Part shown: in pieces, positions 7,658 through 17,038 of the stretch
Layout: every line of letters starts with the position of its first letter
How positions within the stretch are numbered: position 1 is the stretch's first letter
Assembly: GCA_018238155.1 (NCBI GenBank)
Contig: JABCTZ010000009.1
Span: forward strand, 1-64,000
Direction of reading: 5' to 3'
Source: Candidatus Heimdallarchaeota archaeon
GTDB taxonomy: Archaea; Asgardarchaeota; Heimdallarchaeia; JABLTI01
Length of the DNA: 64,000 nt
Notes under the pieces: generated by a model
Databases searched by the model: none
The model's input: the letters and a program-made list of their open reading frames with translations, nothing else
What the model was told of the DNA's origin: nothing
Made by a program: the position numbers and the translations under genes

Positions 7658-8421
7658 CCTATGAAAATGTTACCTTTTCAACAAGCGATGGCTTGGTCCT
7701 TAAAGGATGGTATATTGAACCTCAAAACTCTTCAAAACCTGAATCAAATATAACGGTAATAGTCATCCATGGACAAGGTAGTTCAAAGTCATTTATGCTT
7801 GATCACTATGGTCAAGAATTATTTGATGTAGGTTATCGATTACTCTTCTTTGATTCTAGATATCATGGAGAATCTCCTGATGCTGAATTTGGTCTTTCGT
7901 ATGGTATTAATGAAGTTAAAGATATCAGAGCTGCTGTTGATTATGCTAAAGCTCAACCTGAAGTAAATGGTTCTCATGTTATTCTTCTTGCTGAAAGTAT
8001 GGGTGCTGCTACCACTCTTTTCTATACTGCGCGATATAATGATGTTGCTGGTATTATTGTTGATTCTTCTTGGGCAATGGGTGATGCAATGATAGAGCAA
8101 TTATGGCCTGTAGTATCTGGTCTTCCCTGGTTTATTTTCGGACAAATTACTGTTGCAATGTTGGAAAGTCATTATGGTTTTACATTTGCTGATATTTCAC
8201 CTGCTATTAATGCAACTACTATTACTACTCCAACTTTCATTGTACACGGATTGGCTGACATATCGATTAGTTATGATGATGCTGATTTAATCTATGATGC
8301 TTTACCTAGTTCATTACTAAAGGAAATTTGGACTTATCCTGGTAGGGGTCATGTAGAAAGTTATCTTGAGCCAAATTATTTCATAAATATAGCTAATTTT
8401 ATCACAACTATTTTTGCTTAA
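7654..8421 (+). CDS. Alpha/beta hydrolase, core (split by a frameshift from its anchor)
   Basis: A 255-residue alpha/beta hydrolase core. The oxyanion loop is VIVIHGQGSS, the nucleophile elbow AESMG (Ser115, with Ala in place of the usual first Gly), the acid HGLAD (Asp202) and the base GRGHVES (His233), so the catalytic triad is complete. The N-terminal FSTSDGLVLKGWYI is typical of the BEM46/YqkD-like peptidase-hydrolase group. The substrate is unknown; esterase or peptidase activity is likely. The intact gene probably began at 7499 with a membrane anchor. A bidirectional hairpin terminator follows. Confidence 0.8.
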   Translation: MTYENVTFSTSDGLVLKGWYIEPQNSSKPESNITVIVIHGQGSSKSFMLDHYGQELFDVGYRLLFFDSRYHGESPDAEFGLSYGINEVKDIRAAVDYAKAQPEVNGSHVILLAESMGAATTLFYTARYNDVAGIIVDSSWAMGDAMIEQLWPVVSGLPWFIFGQITVAMLESHYGFTFADISPAINATTITTPTFIVHGLADISISYDDADLIYDALPSSLLKEIWTYPGRGHVESYLEPNYFINIANFITTIFA

Positions 8422-8425
8422 AAAA

Positions 8426-8460
8426 AGGAATTCAATCAAAATTCCTAGCAACTTTTTTTT
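8426..8460. terminator. Bidirectional hairpin terminator
   Basis: AGGAATT (8426-8432) and AATTCCT (8440-8446) form a 7-bp stem. T-runs follow on both strands (8453-8460 on plus; 8420-8426 on minus), which fits the convergent gene pair. Confidence 0.7.
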
Positions 8461-9307
8461 AAATACACATTCGTTTTGTTCCTTCTCTTTCTTCATCAGT
8501 AATCATTAGTAACAGGCTTAGGGATGGATCATCAATCCTAGCTAATTCTAAGAAGCGAACAGAACCAGCAATGGATTCACGAATAGGCATGATAAGCTCT
8601 TCGTCATCTCCACCAAATTCCTTCATCTCTTTATCAAGTCTTTTTCCAAAATCTGCAGCCGATAATGATTGATTTAGAAAGAGCTCAAAATTCTCTTTGC
8701 ATTTTTCGATGAAGTTAGTATAGAGTTTTTCTCCAGCAATTTTCAAACCGATACATGCTGGTTCTAGAACATTCTTTGTCCATTCACTGATTATTTTAGG
8801 TCGATTTTCAATTGGGTCTTCAATTGTTATATGGGTTATTTTTCTACGAATAAATGGTATCTCTCTTTTTGTTGCTTCCAAAGTTCTTTCAGCAATTTTT
8901 GCTAATTCATTTAAACCGTTCTTATATCTAAAATTCCCAATTGTTTTTATAAAAGATCGAATGAAAAGAATTGCTTCTTCAGAGAGGTTGTAATTATTCT
9001 TAAGAATAGTTGCTGATTGATTTGCTGCTTCTTCCGGGGCAATTTTTTCTTGAACAATAGCTAGAAGTACTTGAGCAAGTATTTGTTGAGCTTCTGTTAT
9101 CTGGCTTTGTGACTTTAAACAAAAAATTAGTAATGGAGTTATTGTTTGTTCTATTACTAATTCAATCCAAGAAAGGATTATCTGTTGATTAATGAGCTCA
9201 GTTACGGAATCAATTACTTTTTTAGGATTCTTTTCTTCAATCATTTCTTCATAAAAGCTCTCAGCAAAATCATCAACTAATGAAGAAATAAAATCTAGTA
9301 TTCGCAC
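8459..9307 (-). CDS. Helical protein, in frame with the upstream HerA gene
   Basis: From the only usable start (GTG at 9307) this is a 282-residue, almost entirely alpha-helical soluble protein. It shows no recognised family, no membrane segment and no catalytic motif. The same frame stays open for a further 83 codons upstream, without ATG, GTG or TTG, as far as the TAG that ends the HerA-like ATPase gene. That upstream part reads as normal protein (for example YEILLWPIIQPLLFGITDE). The natural product is therefore probably either a C-terminal continuation of the ATPase or a separate protein that lost its start. Its job is probably tied to the ATPase. Confidence 0.5.
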   Translation of the reverse strand: MRILDFISSLVDDFAESFYEEMIEEKNPKKVIDSVTELINQQIILSWIELVIEQTITPLLIFCLKSQSQITEAQQILAQVLLAIVQEKIAPEEAANQSATILKNNYNLSEEAILFIRSFIKTIGNFRYKNGLNELAKIAERTLEATKREIPFIRRKITHITIEDPIENRPKIISEWTKNVLEPACIGLKIAGEKLYTNFIEKCKENFELFLNQSLSAADFGKRLDKEMKEFGGDDEELIMPIRESIAGSVRFLELARIDDPSLSLLLMITDEEREGTKRMCI

Positions 9308-9559
9308 TTCTTCTGGAGGTATTAGATTCTGTAAATTCGATTTGTGATTTTTCTTTTGAAGCTTGGAATAGAATAGCTTCCAAACTTCTTGTTTAATCGT
9401 TCCTTGTGTTTCATCAGTTATACCAAATAGCAGTGGTTGAATGATGGGCCAAAGTAATATTTCGTAGAGTTTTGTAAAGATGGGTTCATTCTTAGTAACG
9501 AATGCTGAAGTATCAATTTTGCTTTTCTTAGGAATGAATGCTTCACATCCGTCTTTCTA
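9308..9559 (-). other. Start-less open frame and in-frame amber codon after HerA gene
   Basis: The TAG at 9557-9559 is followed, in the same frame, by 83 sense codons leading into the gene at 8459-9307. None of the 83 is ATG, GTG or TTG. TAG is an ordinary stop elsewhere in the window (genes ending at 4789, 17025, 36245, 48505 and 56941), so global recoding is unlikely. A nonsense mutation, programmed readthrough or a sequence error are the options. Confidence 0.7.
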
Positions 9560-12223
9560 TTTTAGGTTGAATATTTTGTTGTAGATGTTTTTCTTGAAAC
9601 GTTCTTTTGCAACAACGATAAATGAAATAGCTGTCTTGCCATCTTGCACTGCATATGAAATTCCGAGTGTTGCACTTTCAAGTCTCATTAGAATTACTAC
9701 TGAAGATTTTTCAGCAATAGTATTTTCAATTTCCCAACCAATATCTTCAAGTTGTTCTATTATTGATGGAATAACTTCATTTACAGCTGCTTCTTTTACA
9801 CCTGATCTTTGATGTTTATCGAATCTGGTTGACTTTGACCCATCAAAGAGAAACGTATTTTGCCCATACTCTAATTTTCTTTCAAGAATACTTAGAAGCA
9901 TCTTTGGTGGAAACTTTGTTGTTTCAGGAACTGGGAAGTCACCTGCTGCAGCTGATTTCTTAGGCGCATTTCTTTCAGGACGTGCTTTTGGTTTTTTTTC
10001 TTTTCGGGGGGCTTTTCTCTCTGGTATTGGTTCTGGGATTAGTTTTTCAACGTCATCTGGAATTTTAGCTTCAATTACTACATCTCGTTTATCAAGAATA
10101 TGAGTTGCTGCTTGCTTTTGATTTCGCATTTTATCTCGTAGAGCTTTTGGTACTGCTTCTCTTCCTGCATGTAGTGAAATTCTTGGTCTAATCTTGACGA
10201 CCAAACTTCTGTTCTGTGTCTTTTGATCAGAGATTAATCCAACACCTGTTGGCATGCTACGTATGAAATCGGATTCTTCAAATCTGTCTGGTACTGAAGA
10301 AGGTACACGTTTAAGAAATGCTTTAATGTCGTCTTCAAATGTTAGAAGATGAGTAATCATGATATCAATCTGACTCATGATATTTTTGTGCATTGCTGAT
10401 GGTTGTTGAGTTACTAGGACAAGAGCACAACCTGGTTTTCGCCCTTGCTTTGCGTATTCAATAAGCGGGTCCGATGCCGCAGTTTTTCTATTATTTGGCA
10501 CTAGAACGTGAGCTTCATCTATTAGTAACCAAGTAACCGGTATCAATCCATCATCTTCACCTGAAGTTTCAAATAGCTCACCTCGAGAGCTTTTGATTCT
10601 TTGTTCAAGGATTTTTCTAGCAATAATCCCCACAAGAAGTGCACGTAAACTATCACCAATCCTTGGGTTGCTAATATCCAGTACAGAAACCTTGTTTGGT
10701 GAGCTCAATGCTGATAGAGGTGTTCCCTTTCCTGAAAAGATCCCCCAGCCTTTTGCAGCATTCATACGAGAACGGATAGCTTGAATAGAATCTGAACGAT
10801 AACTATTCACAATTCCAGGATCATCTAAAGCATCCAATATGTCATCAATTGAGTAATCTGGTTGCTCTCGAGATACTATCTGCATTGCTTTTTCCAGAAC
10901 CGTTCCACGAATTTCATATCGATCAATATCGAATGTTCTACACCAATCTTCAATATGAAGGTCTGAAGGTTTCAAAGCAAAAGGTGTATCAACTGTTTCA
11001 TCTCGGTAATCATTGTAGATACCAATTGGAGTGAAAATTTCAATATTTTTCAAGAAATTAGGATTAAGACCCCATTTTTCTAGTAGAACACTTTCATTTA
11101 CATCCGAGTTTTCTTTTTTCAAGGCCCAAAAGATTCCAATTGGGTCAATAAGAATTACACCAACCCCAAGGTCTGCTTTAGAAAGCTCTTCTGCGATTAC
11201 ACCGAGAGTATAACTTTTACCAGAACCCCTGTGTCCTGAAATGAAAATAACGTGAGGAAAGACTGCATCTACAAGGACTTTTTTACCATACAAATCATGC
11301 TTGCCTTTTTCTGATACTCTACCTAGATACATTGTCCCCTGACAACCTATTTTTTTAATAGTGGAACTGCCTCGGCCAAGAATAATTGAATCATTTGTTG
11401 GTGCGCACCTAGCTTCTATAGGCAAATCAACTTTTGGAGCGAAACTTAGACTTTCACTCACTTCTTCAATATTTCTTTGAATATTCTCAAGAACATTTTC
11501 GTTTCTCATATAACCCAGAACAGCCAGTAAGTCAATTGGAACGTCACATTGCTCTATTTCCTTTGACAAGGCTTTCCTAGCATCGAAACTCCTGGGACCA
11601 AAATCTGGGTCGTACATTGATTTAATCCAGATAACCTTATCCAGATAAGCAGCAGCTTCTTCTTTACCAGTAACTTCTTTGGCTAAATCAAGAATGTTGT
11701 TTGGAAATTCAAATTCTCTGTTGGACATTATATAGGCAGAACAATATGGCCATAGTTTTTCTTCACGAGGAAGTGATTCAAGTAAATCGTAAATCTTCTC
11801 TTTAAGCTCTTTTTTATCTATTGAAAGTGAATAAGCAAATAATAATGCTCCAATGCGATCATCTGGATCAGACCATTCCTCTTGGAGTTCAATTAAACGC
11901 TCTATTTGTTTTTCATTAAAATCGATTGAACCATCTCGTTGTAGATAATAAAGCACTTTAATCTCAGATTCTTTTGGGAAATAACTTTCCCTAGTAAGAA
12001 TGTCCCTCATAATTTCTTTGCCGAGTTTTCTTGCATTTGAAGAAAATGTTTTATTATCCGTTAGTTCATAAGCAAGCATATTTGCTCGTGCAAGCAAAGC
12101 TCGTTCATGCGGATCAATTATCGAGCTATTCAAATCTGCTAAGCGATCTAACACTGTTGGTAAATAATGACAAGGTGATCTTCCAAACTCATATTCCATA
12201 TTTTTCACCAATAATAAATTCAA
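9557..12223 (-). CDS. HerA/FtsK-type DNA-translocase-like ATPase
   Basis: An 888-residue protein. Residues 1-270 are a helical, HEAT-like region. A short beta-rich segment (about 275-325) resembles the HAS-barrel that precedes HerA motors. The RecA-like motor has Walker A GHRGSGKS (330-337), Walker B WLLIDEAH (565-572), the AKQGRKPG arginine motif and the VLVTQQP sensor, all typical of HerA/DUF87 ATPases. A basic linker (about 700-740) leads to a C-terminal beta-rich domain. HerA proteins pump or process DNA, often with NurA in end resection; no nurA lies here. The neighbours are a helical downstream frame and, divergently, a giant longin-like protein. The start is ATG at 12223. Confidence 0.85.
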   Translation of the reverse strand: MNLLLVKNMEYEFGRSPCHYLPTVLDRLADLNSSIIDPHERALLARANMLAYELTDNKTFSSNARKLGKEIMRDILTRESYFPKESEIKVLYYLQRDGSIDFNEKQIERLIELQEEWSDPDDRIGALLFAYSLSIDKKELKEKIYDLLESLPREEKLWPYCSAYIMSNREFEFPNNILDLAKEVTGKEEAAAYLDKVIWIKSMYDPDFGPRSFDARKALSKEIEQCDVPIDLLAVLGYMRNENVLENIQRNIEEVSESLSFAPKVDLPIEARCAPTNDSIILGRGSSTIKKIGCQGTMYLGRVSEKGKHDLYGKKVLVDAVFPHVIFISGHRGSGKSYTLGVIAEELSKADLGVGVILIDPIGIFWALKKENSDVNESVLLEKWGLNPNFLKNIEIFTPIGIYNDYRDETVDTPFALKPSDLHIEDWCRTFDIDRYEIRGTVLEKAMQIVSREQPDYSIDDILDALDDPGIVNSYRSDSIQAIRSRMNAAKGWGIFSGKGTPLSALSSPNKVSVLDISNPRIGDSLRALLVGIIARKILEQRIKSSRGELFETSGEDDGLIPVTWLLIDEAHVLVPNNRKTAASDPLIEYAKQGRKPGCALVLVTQQPSAMHKNIMSQIDIMITHLLTFEDDIKAFLKRVPSSVPDRFEESDFIRSMPTGVGLISDQKTQNRSLVVKIRPRISLHAGREAVPKALRDKMRNQKQAATHILDKRDVVIEAKIPDDVEKLIPEPIPERKAPRKEKKPKARPERNAPKKSAAAGDFPVPETTKFPPKMLLSILERKLEYGQNTFLFDGSKSTRFDKHQRSGVKEAAVNEVIPSIIEQLEDIGWEIENTIAEKSSVVILMRLESATLGISYAVQDGKTAISFIVVAKERFKKNIYNKIFNLK

Positions 12224-12423
12224 ATTAATTTCTCTTATACTATTCTCCTACACAATCAAACATAATAAGATTTGTTAATGGATTTTTTTATTTCAAAAGA
12301 ACAAATGTCACTAACATAAATATTAAAACGAGTCCATACAAGTTTAAAGTGAAAAAACATTCATTCCAAAGTCACAGGTATTCCAAAGGCATATTTGATA
12401 AGATACAGGGTAAAAATAGGCAG

Positions 12424-15400
12424 ATGATACAATTGGTTGCACAAATCATTATTTCGCATGAAAATACGACGAGTTTTTTCTCAATTGGTTCTGTTCAAGA
12501 TGATGCTGCTTTAGTTTCAGCTCTTGGTGGAGCACTAGCAAGTTTTGCTATTGAGATGGGTTTGTCAGATATAGGTGCAACAAATGCTAATTATTCTAAA
12601 TTCCAGAATGGTGTTTTGATATCTAAATGGTTAGAGATAGATAATTATAAGCCATCTATTATGATCGCAATAAGGGATTTCGGTGATTTAGAACAATATC
12701 ATCACATGTTTCTAATTGATTATGGTACACTTCTAGCTAACAAAATCATAAGTGCTTTTGAAAAATTATATACCGGTGGAGGACAAGTACCTCGAATGGA
12801 AAACGCATTAAAGATAATTCCTAAAGTTGTGAATGAGCTTTTCAAAGACTCACCAAATACACTAAAAGAATTCACAAAAAAGATGGATGAAAATGTATCA
12901 CAACTATTAACTGATATTTGGGAAAATCAAAGCGATAAAGGAGTCCATCCACTTACATTTCGATCCGATATCTATGAACCAGTAAAAATTCAACAGATGA
13001 AGGATGATTTCGCAAAATATTTCTACAAAGAAGGAGTAACTATTGATGCAATATTTCCTTTGTATTTTGCCGGAGCAGATGATTTTCGTTTAGTCAATAA
13101 AACAATCAATGAATTTTTGAAGAATAATTCAAAAAGAGCTAGAGCTGATATTGTAAGTGAAATTAGCAAAATTGTTTCTCAATTAAGCAAGATGTCAAGT
13201 TCTCGTTCAAGAAGACAAAAACAAGAAATTGAAAGTGTTGATTTAATTAATGCAGATTTAATTTTTGAAAAAATACAAGTAGCAAAATTGAATTCTTTAG
13301 AGAAAACACGTTCACAAATCCTTGATGAAATATTTACAACACTCCTACAAAAATTATTTCATAATTTTCCGCTGAAATTTTTATCTTGTAGTGAAACAAA
13401 AGAAATTGATATTACCTTTATCAAAGAAGCTTTTGAAAAAACTGCCAAATCAATTGTAGACAAGTCATATTCCAATACCGAACAAATATCTAAACAAATT
13501 TCATCTATTTTAAGTGACATTGCTTCGAATTATACTCCTGAAGAAGTAATAAATCAAAGTGATGAAATTCTTAACAGAGTACAAAGTCAATTTATCAAAC
13601 TTATTAAGAAAGAAGATCCATTTCTGATTTTAGCTGATGAAAAACTGAAACGTTTATTGAACATCTCAAAAAAGCTGGCAAAAGATGCATTCGAGCAGTT
13701 TCGATCTGCTCATGATGAAGCTATGGCATTATGGTATATTATCCGTCAAATAAATAGATCCATCTCACATTTGAAGACAACAACAATACCAAATTTGATT
13801 GAGATATATTTTCTACAAAATCTTGTAAGACAATATCAATTTAGATCAATGCCTAAAATTGTCTTTCGATTGGTGAATGGAGTACTGAGAGATGTAAGCA
13901 GTTCTTCTCCATCCAAGGATCCTGTTTTATCCCTAATGCAAAGGAACATTCGAAGTTTTGAAAGAGATGCACAATTTTCAATTCCAATTGGAATAAAAAA
14001 CTCTATTTTGAAACAATTCAAATCTTCAAAAATCGCTCGAGAGAGCTTTGAAAACATAGAAGCTTTATCCTTCTTCTCAAAAGCATTTTCAAATTCTATG
14101 GAATTAACTGTAGCTAAACTCCTTGAAATGTTCTTTGGAACAAAAGATCATCCTCAACCTCCACAATTGCTTTCTAAAGCAATAGAAAAAATAGTCTATA
14201 CTTCACAAGGAATCTTTTCATTTAGAAGCATTATACAAGCAATAACCAATCAACCTGGTGCTCAAGCACTTTTTAGTAAAGATGCAGAATCATTGCTAAT
14301 TGCCACATTGAAATTCCAAAGCATTTTACCCTCTCCTTTGGAATTAGTACGAATTGCATATGAAACTGGTTGGATAAAAGATACAAAATCAGCAATATCT
14401 TCTGATGGAATTCCAAGTGCAAAAATCATGCCTAAAAATATTAATATTGGCTCTATCAAAAGGGCTTCATCAAAAATTTCTGATAGTAAATTTCTCGTAA
14501 AAAGAGTAACTATAGAAAAACATGATTTGACAGATAAGATTTCACAATTGATAAAAGATCCAATAATACTTACAGACCTTTGGGTTCTATTTGCTGAGGG
14601 TGCTTTCCGAAATCGATATCAGTCCTTAAGTGATTATTTACGTAAATTAGAGACAAAACAAAAAACCTCTTCTGGGTCCACAACAACAAAGAAGAGATAT
14701 GCTTCAATAATTAAAAAAACAAAGAACCTTATGAAAGCTTTAAACCAATTATCTTCTGGAGGAAACTTTTTCCAAAAGATTTTCGCAAAGAAAAAAGACC
14801 TTCGAAATCTACTATATGAAGCTTCTCGAGAGCAATTTTCCGGTTTGAATTATTATCCAGAAAACTTGTCTATCAATTCTGAACAAGGAACAATCAATGG
14901 CAAGAAAATAATTTCTGACACTTCTGTAGTACTTGGAAGTTTTAGTCTTCTATCAAAATTGTATGCTTCAACTTGGGTACGAGACTCTGAATATGTACGC
15001 AAACTGAAAGAGGATATTCTTTGGAGTGTTTTAGAAAAGAAATCTAAAAGGAATCTTCCTCTGGAAAAGAAGATTTTGGAAAATTTACAACAAGAAGCTG
15101 TTAGTCGAGGAAAGTTGGATCAAGAAACAGTAGTAAGAAACACTATAGAGCAGGAAGTATCCTTACTATTCAAGAGCGTAGTTAGAGAAGCAATAACTGC
15201 AGCATTTGATTCGATCAAAAATGAATTATTGGTGAGACTTGATAATCGAACAAAGGATTTCTATATTGAAATGGGCACAATAAATATCGAGAAAAAATAT
15301 TTGCAACCAGATTATGAGAAAATGAACTATACCAAATTTTTGAAAGCTTCAGATGGAACAACCAGAGTTCTTTTGATGGTTGATACTTTGTTACCTACGT

Positions 15401-15606
15401 TTAGTTCAAGGAAGAAAAAAGCTCATTCTATGCGAGTATACCTTCGTGATGGATTAAAAGATACTTTGAGAACGAGACACTTTAAAGCGTTCAATCAATT
15501 AGGGGAACTTGTGGATGAATATATTGGTGAACAAGCAGCTGATCTCTTCTTTACTAGAAGCAGAGTATTAGAACAGCTAATATTAGAATCAATCGACCAA
15601 AGCTAA
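12424..15606 (+). CDS. Giant helical protein with longin-like N-terminus (paralog A)
   Basis: About 1060 residues. The first 150 residues look like a longin/roadblock-type domain: strand QIIISHEN, strand FFSIGSV, helix DDAALVSALGGALASFAIEMG, strands NGVLISKW and PSIMIAIRDF, and a long last helix. The remaining 900 residues are helical and match the protein at 18372 along their length (for example the FPLYFAG, PLKFLS and ILADEKL segments against FPLYFAS, PLKFVS and LLADPTF). Alignment with that paralog favours the ATG at 12424; a GTG at 12349, closer to a TATA-like box, would add 25 residues. It is divergent from the HerA gene, 200 bp away. The function is unknown; a scaffold or motor partner is inferred. 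Confidence 0.75.
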   Translation: MIQLVAQIIISHENTTSFFSIGSVQDDAALVSALGGALASFAIEMGLSDIGATNANYSKFQNGVLISKWLEIDNYKPSIMIAIRDFGDLEQYHHMFLIDYGTLLANKIISAFEKLYTGGGQVPRMENALKIIPKVVNELFKDSPNTLKEFTKKMDENVSQLLTDIWENQSDKGVHPLTFRSDIYEPVKIQQMKDDFAKYFYKEGVTIDAIFPLYFAGADDFRLVNKTINEFLKNNSKRARADIVSEISKIVSQLSKMSSSRSRRQKQEIESVDLINADLIFEKIQVAKLNSLEKTRSQILDEIFTTLLQKLFHNFPLKFLSCSETKEIDITFIKEAFEKTAKSIVDKSYSNTEQISKQISSILSDIASNYTPEEVINQSDEILNRVQSQFIKLIKKEDPFLILADEKLKRLLNISKKLAKDAFEQFRSAHDEAMALWYIIRQINRSISHLKTTTIPNLIEIYFLQNLVRQYQFRSMPKIVFRLVNGVLRDVSSSSPSKDPVLSLMQRNIRSFERDAQFSIPIGIKNSILKQFKSSKIARESFENIEALSFFSKAFSNSMELTVAKLLEMFFGTKDHPQPPQLLSKAIEKIVYTSQGIFSFRSIIQAITNQPGAQALFSKDAESLLIATLKFQSILPSPLELVRIAYETGWIKDTKSAISSDGIPSAKIMPKNINIGSIKRASSKISDSKFLVKRVTIEKHDLTDKISQLIKDPIILTDLWVLFAEGAFRNRYQSLSDYLRKLETKQKTSSGSTTTKKRYASIIKKTKNLMKALNQLSSGGNFFQKIFAKKKDLRNLLYEASREQFSGLNYYPENLSINSEQGTINGKKIISDTSVVLGSFSLLSKLYASTWVRDSEYVRKLKEDILWSVLEKKSKRNLPLEKKILENLQQEAVSRGKLDQETVVRNTIEQEVSLLFKSVVREAITAAFDSIKNELLVRLDNRTKDFYIEMGTINIEKKYLQPDYEKMNYTKFLKASDGTTRVLLMVDTLLPTFSSRKKKAHSMRVYLRDGLKDTLRTRHFKAFNQLGELVDEYIGEQAADLFFTRSRVLEQLILESIDQS

Positions 15607-15726
15607 TTAAATTAAACAACAAGTTTTTACTTATCAATTATTATTTATTCGAAGGATGAATAGCTAGATACAGAGCTAAAAATTATTATTGTAATTTACT
15701 CTTCCAAAAAAGGAATGTGAAAAGAA

Positions 15727-17025
15727 ATGAAAATGTTAGTAATAGATGGTCAAATTGCAGGTGCAGCGGGAGATATGTTTCTTGGTGCTTTATTGGATCT
15801 TTACATTGTTGAACCAATGGATGTAACAAAAGCAGATAAAATGCGAGAAAATCTTGTTAATGAGTTAGCAAATAAAATAATTAAAGCAGCAAAACTTGAA
15901 GGAAAAGCAGAATTAGCTGTTAAAATTGAACGAAAAAATGAAAGGGCAGTAGAGGGTATTCATCTTAATATAAAAATAATTGAACCTCAAAGACACTTGC
16001 ATGCTCCTCAAGCGTTTGAACTAATTGAGAACGCAATCAAGCTTTTAGCTTTATCTAAAAAAGCCACTCAATTTAGCAAAAAAGCATTTGAAGTGCTTTT
16101 TGAAGCAGAGTCAAAAGCTCATGGTGAATCATTAGAAAAAGTTCATCTTCATGAAGCAGGATCATTGGATACTTTTCTAGATGTTTTAGGAACGGCTTAC
16201 TTGTTAGATAAAATGAAGCTATTTGAAGCGAAATTAACTGTTTTACCTATAGCACTAGGATCTGGTACTGTAACATTTTCCCATGGAACATTACCTGTTC
16301 CTGTACCTGCGGTAGCTGAAATAGTGAAAAAATATCAGATACCAGCCAAAGTTGGTACTTTAGGTGGAGAATTGTTTACTCCAACTGGGGCAATAATCAT
16401 TGCTGCCCTTATGAGTACAAATGAATATTCAATTCAAAAAGAGTCACCTGCATTTATTATAGAAAAATCTGGTGTAGGATTTGGAACAAAACAATTTGAA
16501 AAATCACCAAATGCTTTGAGATTACTTGTAGGGTCATTGGTACAAACGGATTATCAACGAGAAGACATTTTAGTTATCGAAACAAATCTTGACGATTGTT
16601 CTGGTGAAACAATTGGTTTTTTGAGTGCTAGATTGCTAGAATTAGGTGCAAAAGATGTTTTCCTAACGCCTATTTATATGAAAAAAGGAAGACCTGGAAC
16701 AAAAATAACTGTCCTTTGTTTACCAAAAGATGAGCTGAAATTCGCTTCAGAGATTATGAGTCAGACAAGCACAATTGGTGTACGAATTTCGCGAAATAGG
16801 AAAATAATGCTTTCACGAAGAATCAAAGAATTCACCATTAAAATTAAAGGAAAAAATTGGAAAGTTAGAGGAAAAATAGCTTATGGAGGTAATGGTGAAA
16901 TAGTTCATTTTAAACCTGAATTTGAAGATGTAAAAACTATTACTGAGAAAACAGGGTTAACCATAACTGAAGTTTCATCTCTTGCTATTGAAAAAATCTC
17001 TAAAGAAGTAAGAAAGGAGAGTTAG
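15727..17025 (+). CDS. larC: Nickel-pincer cofactor biosynthesis protein LarC
   Basis: A 432-residue protein matching LarC (DUF111), the CTP-dependent enzyme that inserts nickel into the pincer cofactor of lactate racemase and related LarA-type enzymes. Features seen are the N-terminal DGQIAGAAGDMFLGALLDL, the HLHEAGSLDTFLDVLG motif (about residue 140), the PVPVPA segment and TPTGA, and in the C-terminal half ETNLDDCSGE and the KKGRPGTKITVLC segment. Both halves, which Lactobacillus makes through a ribosomal frameshift (LarC1/LarC2), are in one uninterrupted frame here. AAAAGGA precedes the ATG. No larA, larB or larE is in the window. Confidence 0.9.
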   Translation: MKMLVIDGQIAGAAGDMFLGALLDLYIVEPMDVTKADKMRENLVNELANKIIKAAKLEGKAELAVKIERKNERAVEGIHLNIKIIEPQRHLHAPQAFELIENAIKLLALSKKATQFSKKAFEVLFEAESKAHGESLEKVHLHEAGSLDTFLDVLGTAYLLDKMKLFEAKLTVLPIALGSGTVTFSHGTLPVPVPAVAEIVKKYQIPAKVGTLGGELFTPTGAIIIAALMSTNEYSIQKESPAFIIEKSGVGFGTKQFEKSPNALRLLVGSLVQTDYQREDILVIETNLDDCSGETIGFLSARLLELGAKDVFLTPIYMKKGRPGTKITVLCLPKDELKFASEIMSQTSTIGVRISRNRKIMLSRRIKEFTIKIKGKNWKVRGKIAYGGNGEIVHFKPEFEDVKTITEKTGLTITEVSSLAIEKISKEVRKES

Positions 17026-17038
17026 ATGAATACTCCTT

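Noticed and set aside
9308..9559. Pyrrolysine or whole-genome amber recoding as explanation of the in-frame TAG
   Set aside because: Several well-formed genes in the window end at TAG with terminators or neighbours directly behind, so TAG works as a normal stop; local readthrough remains possible.
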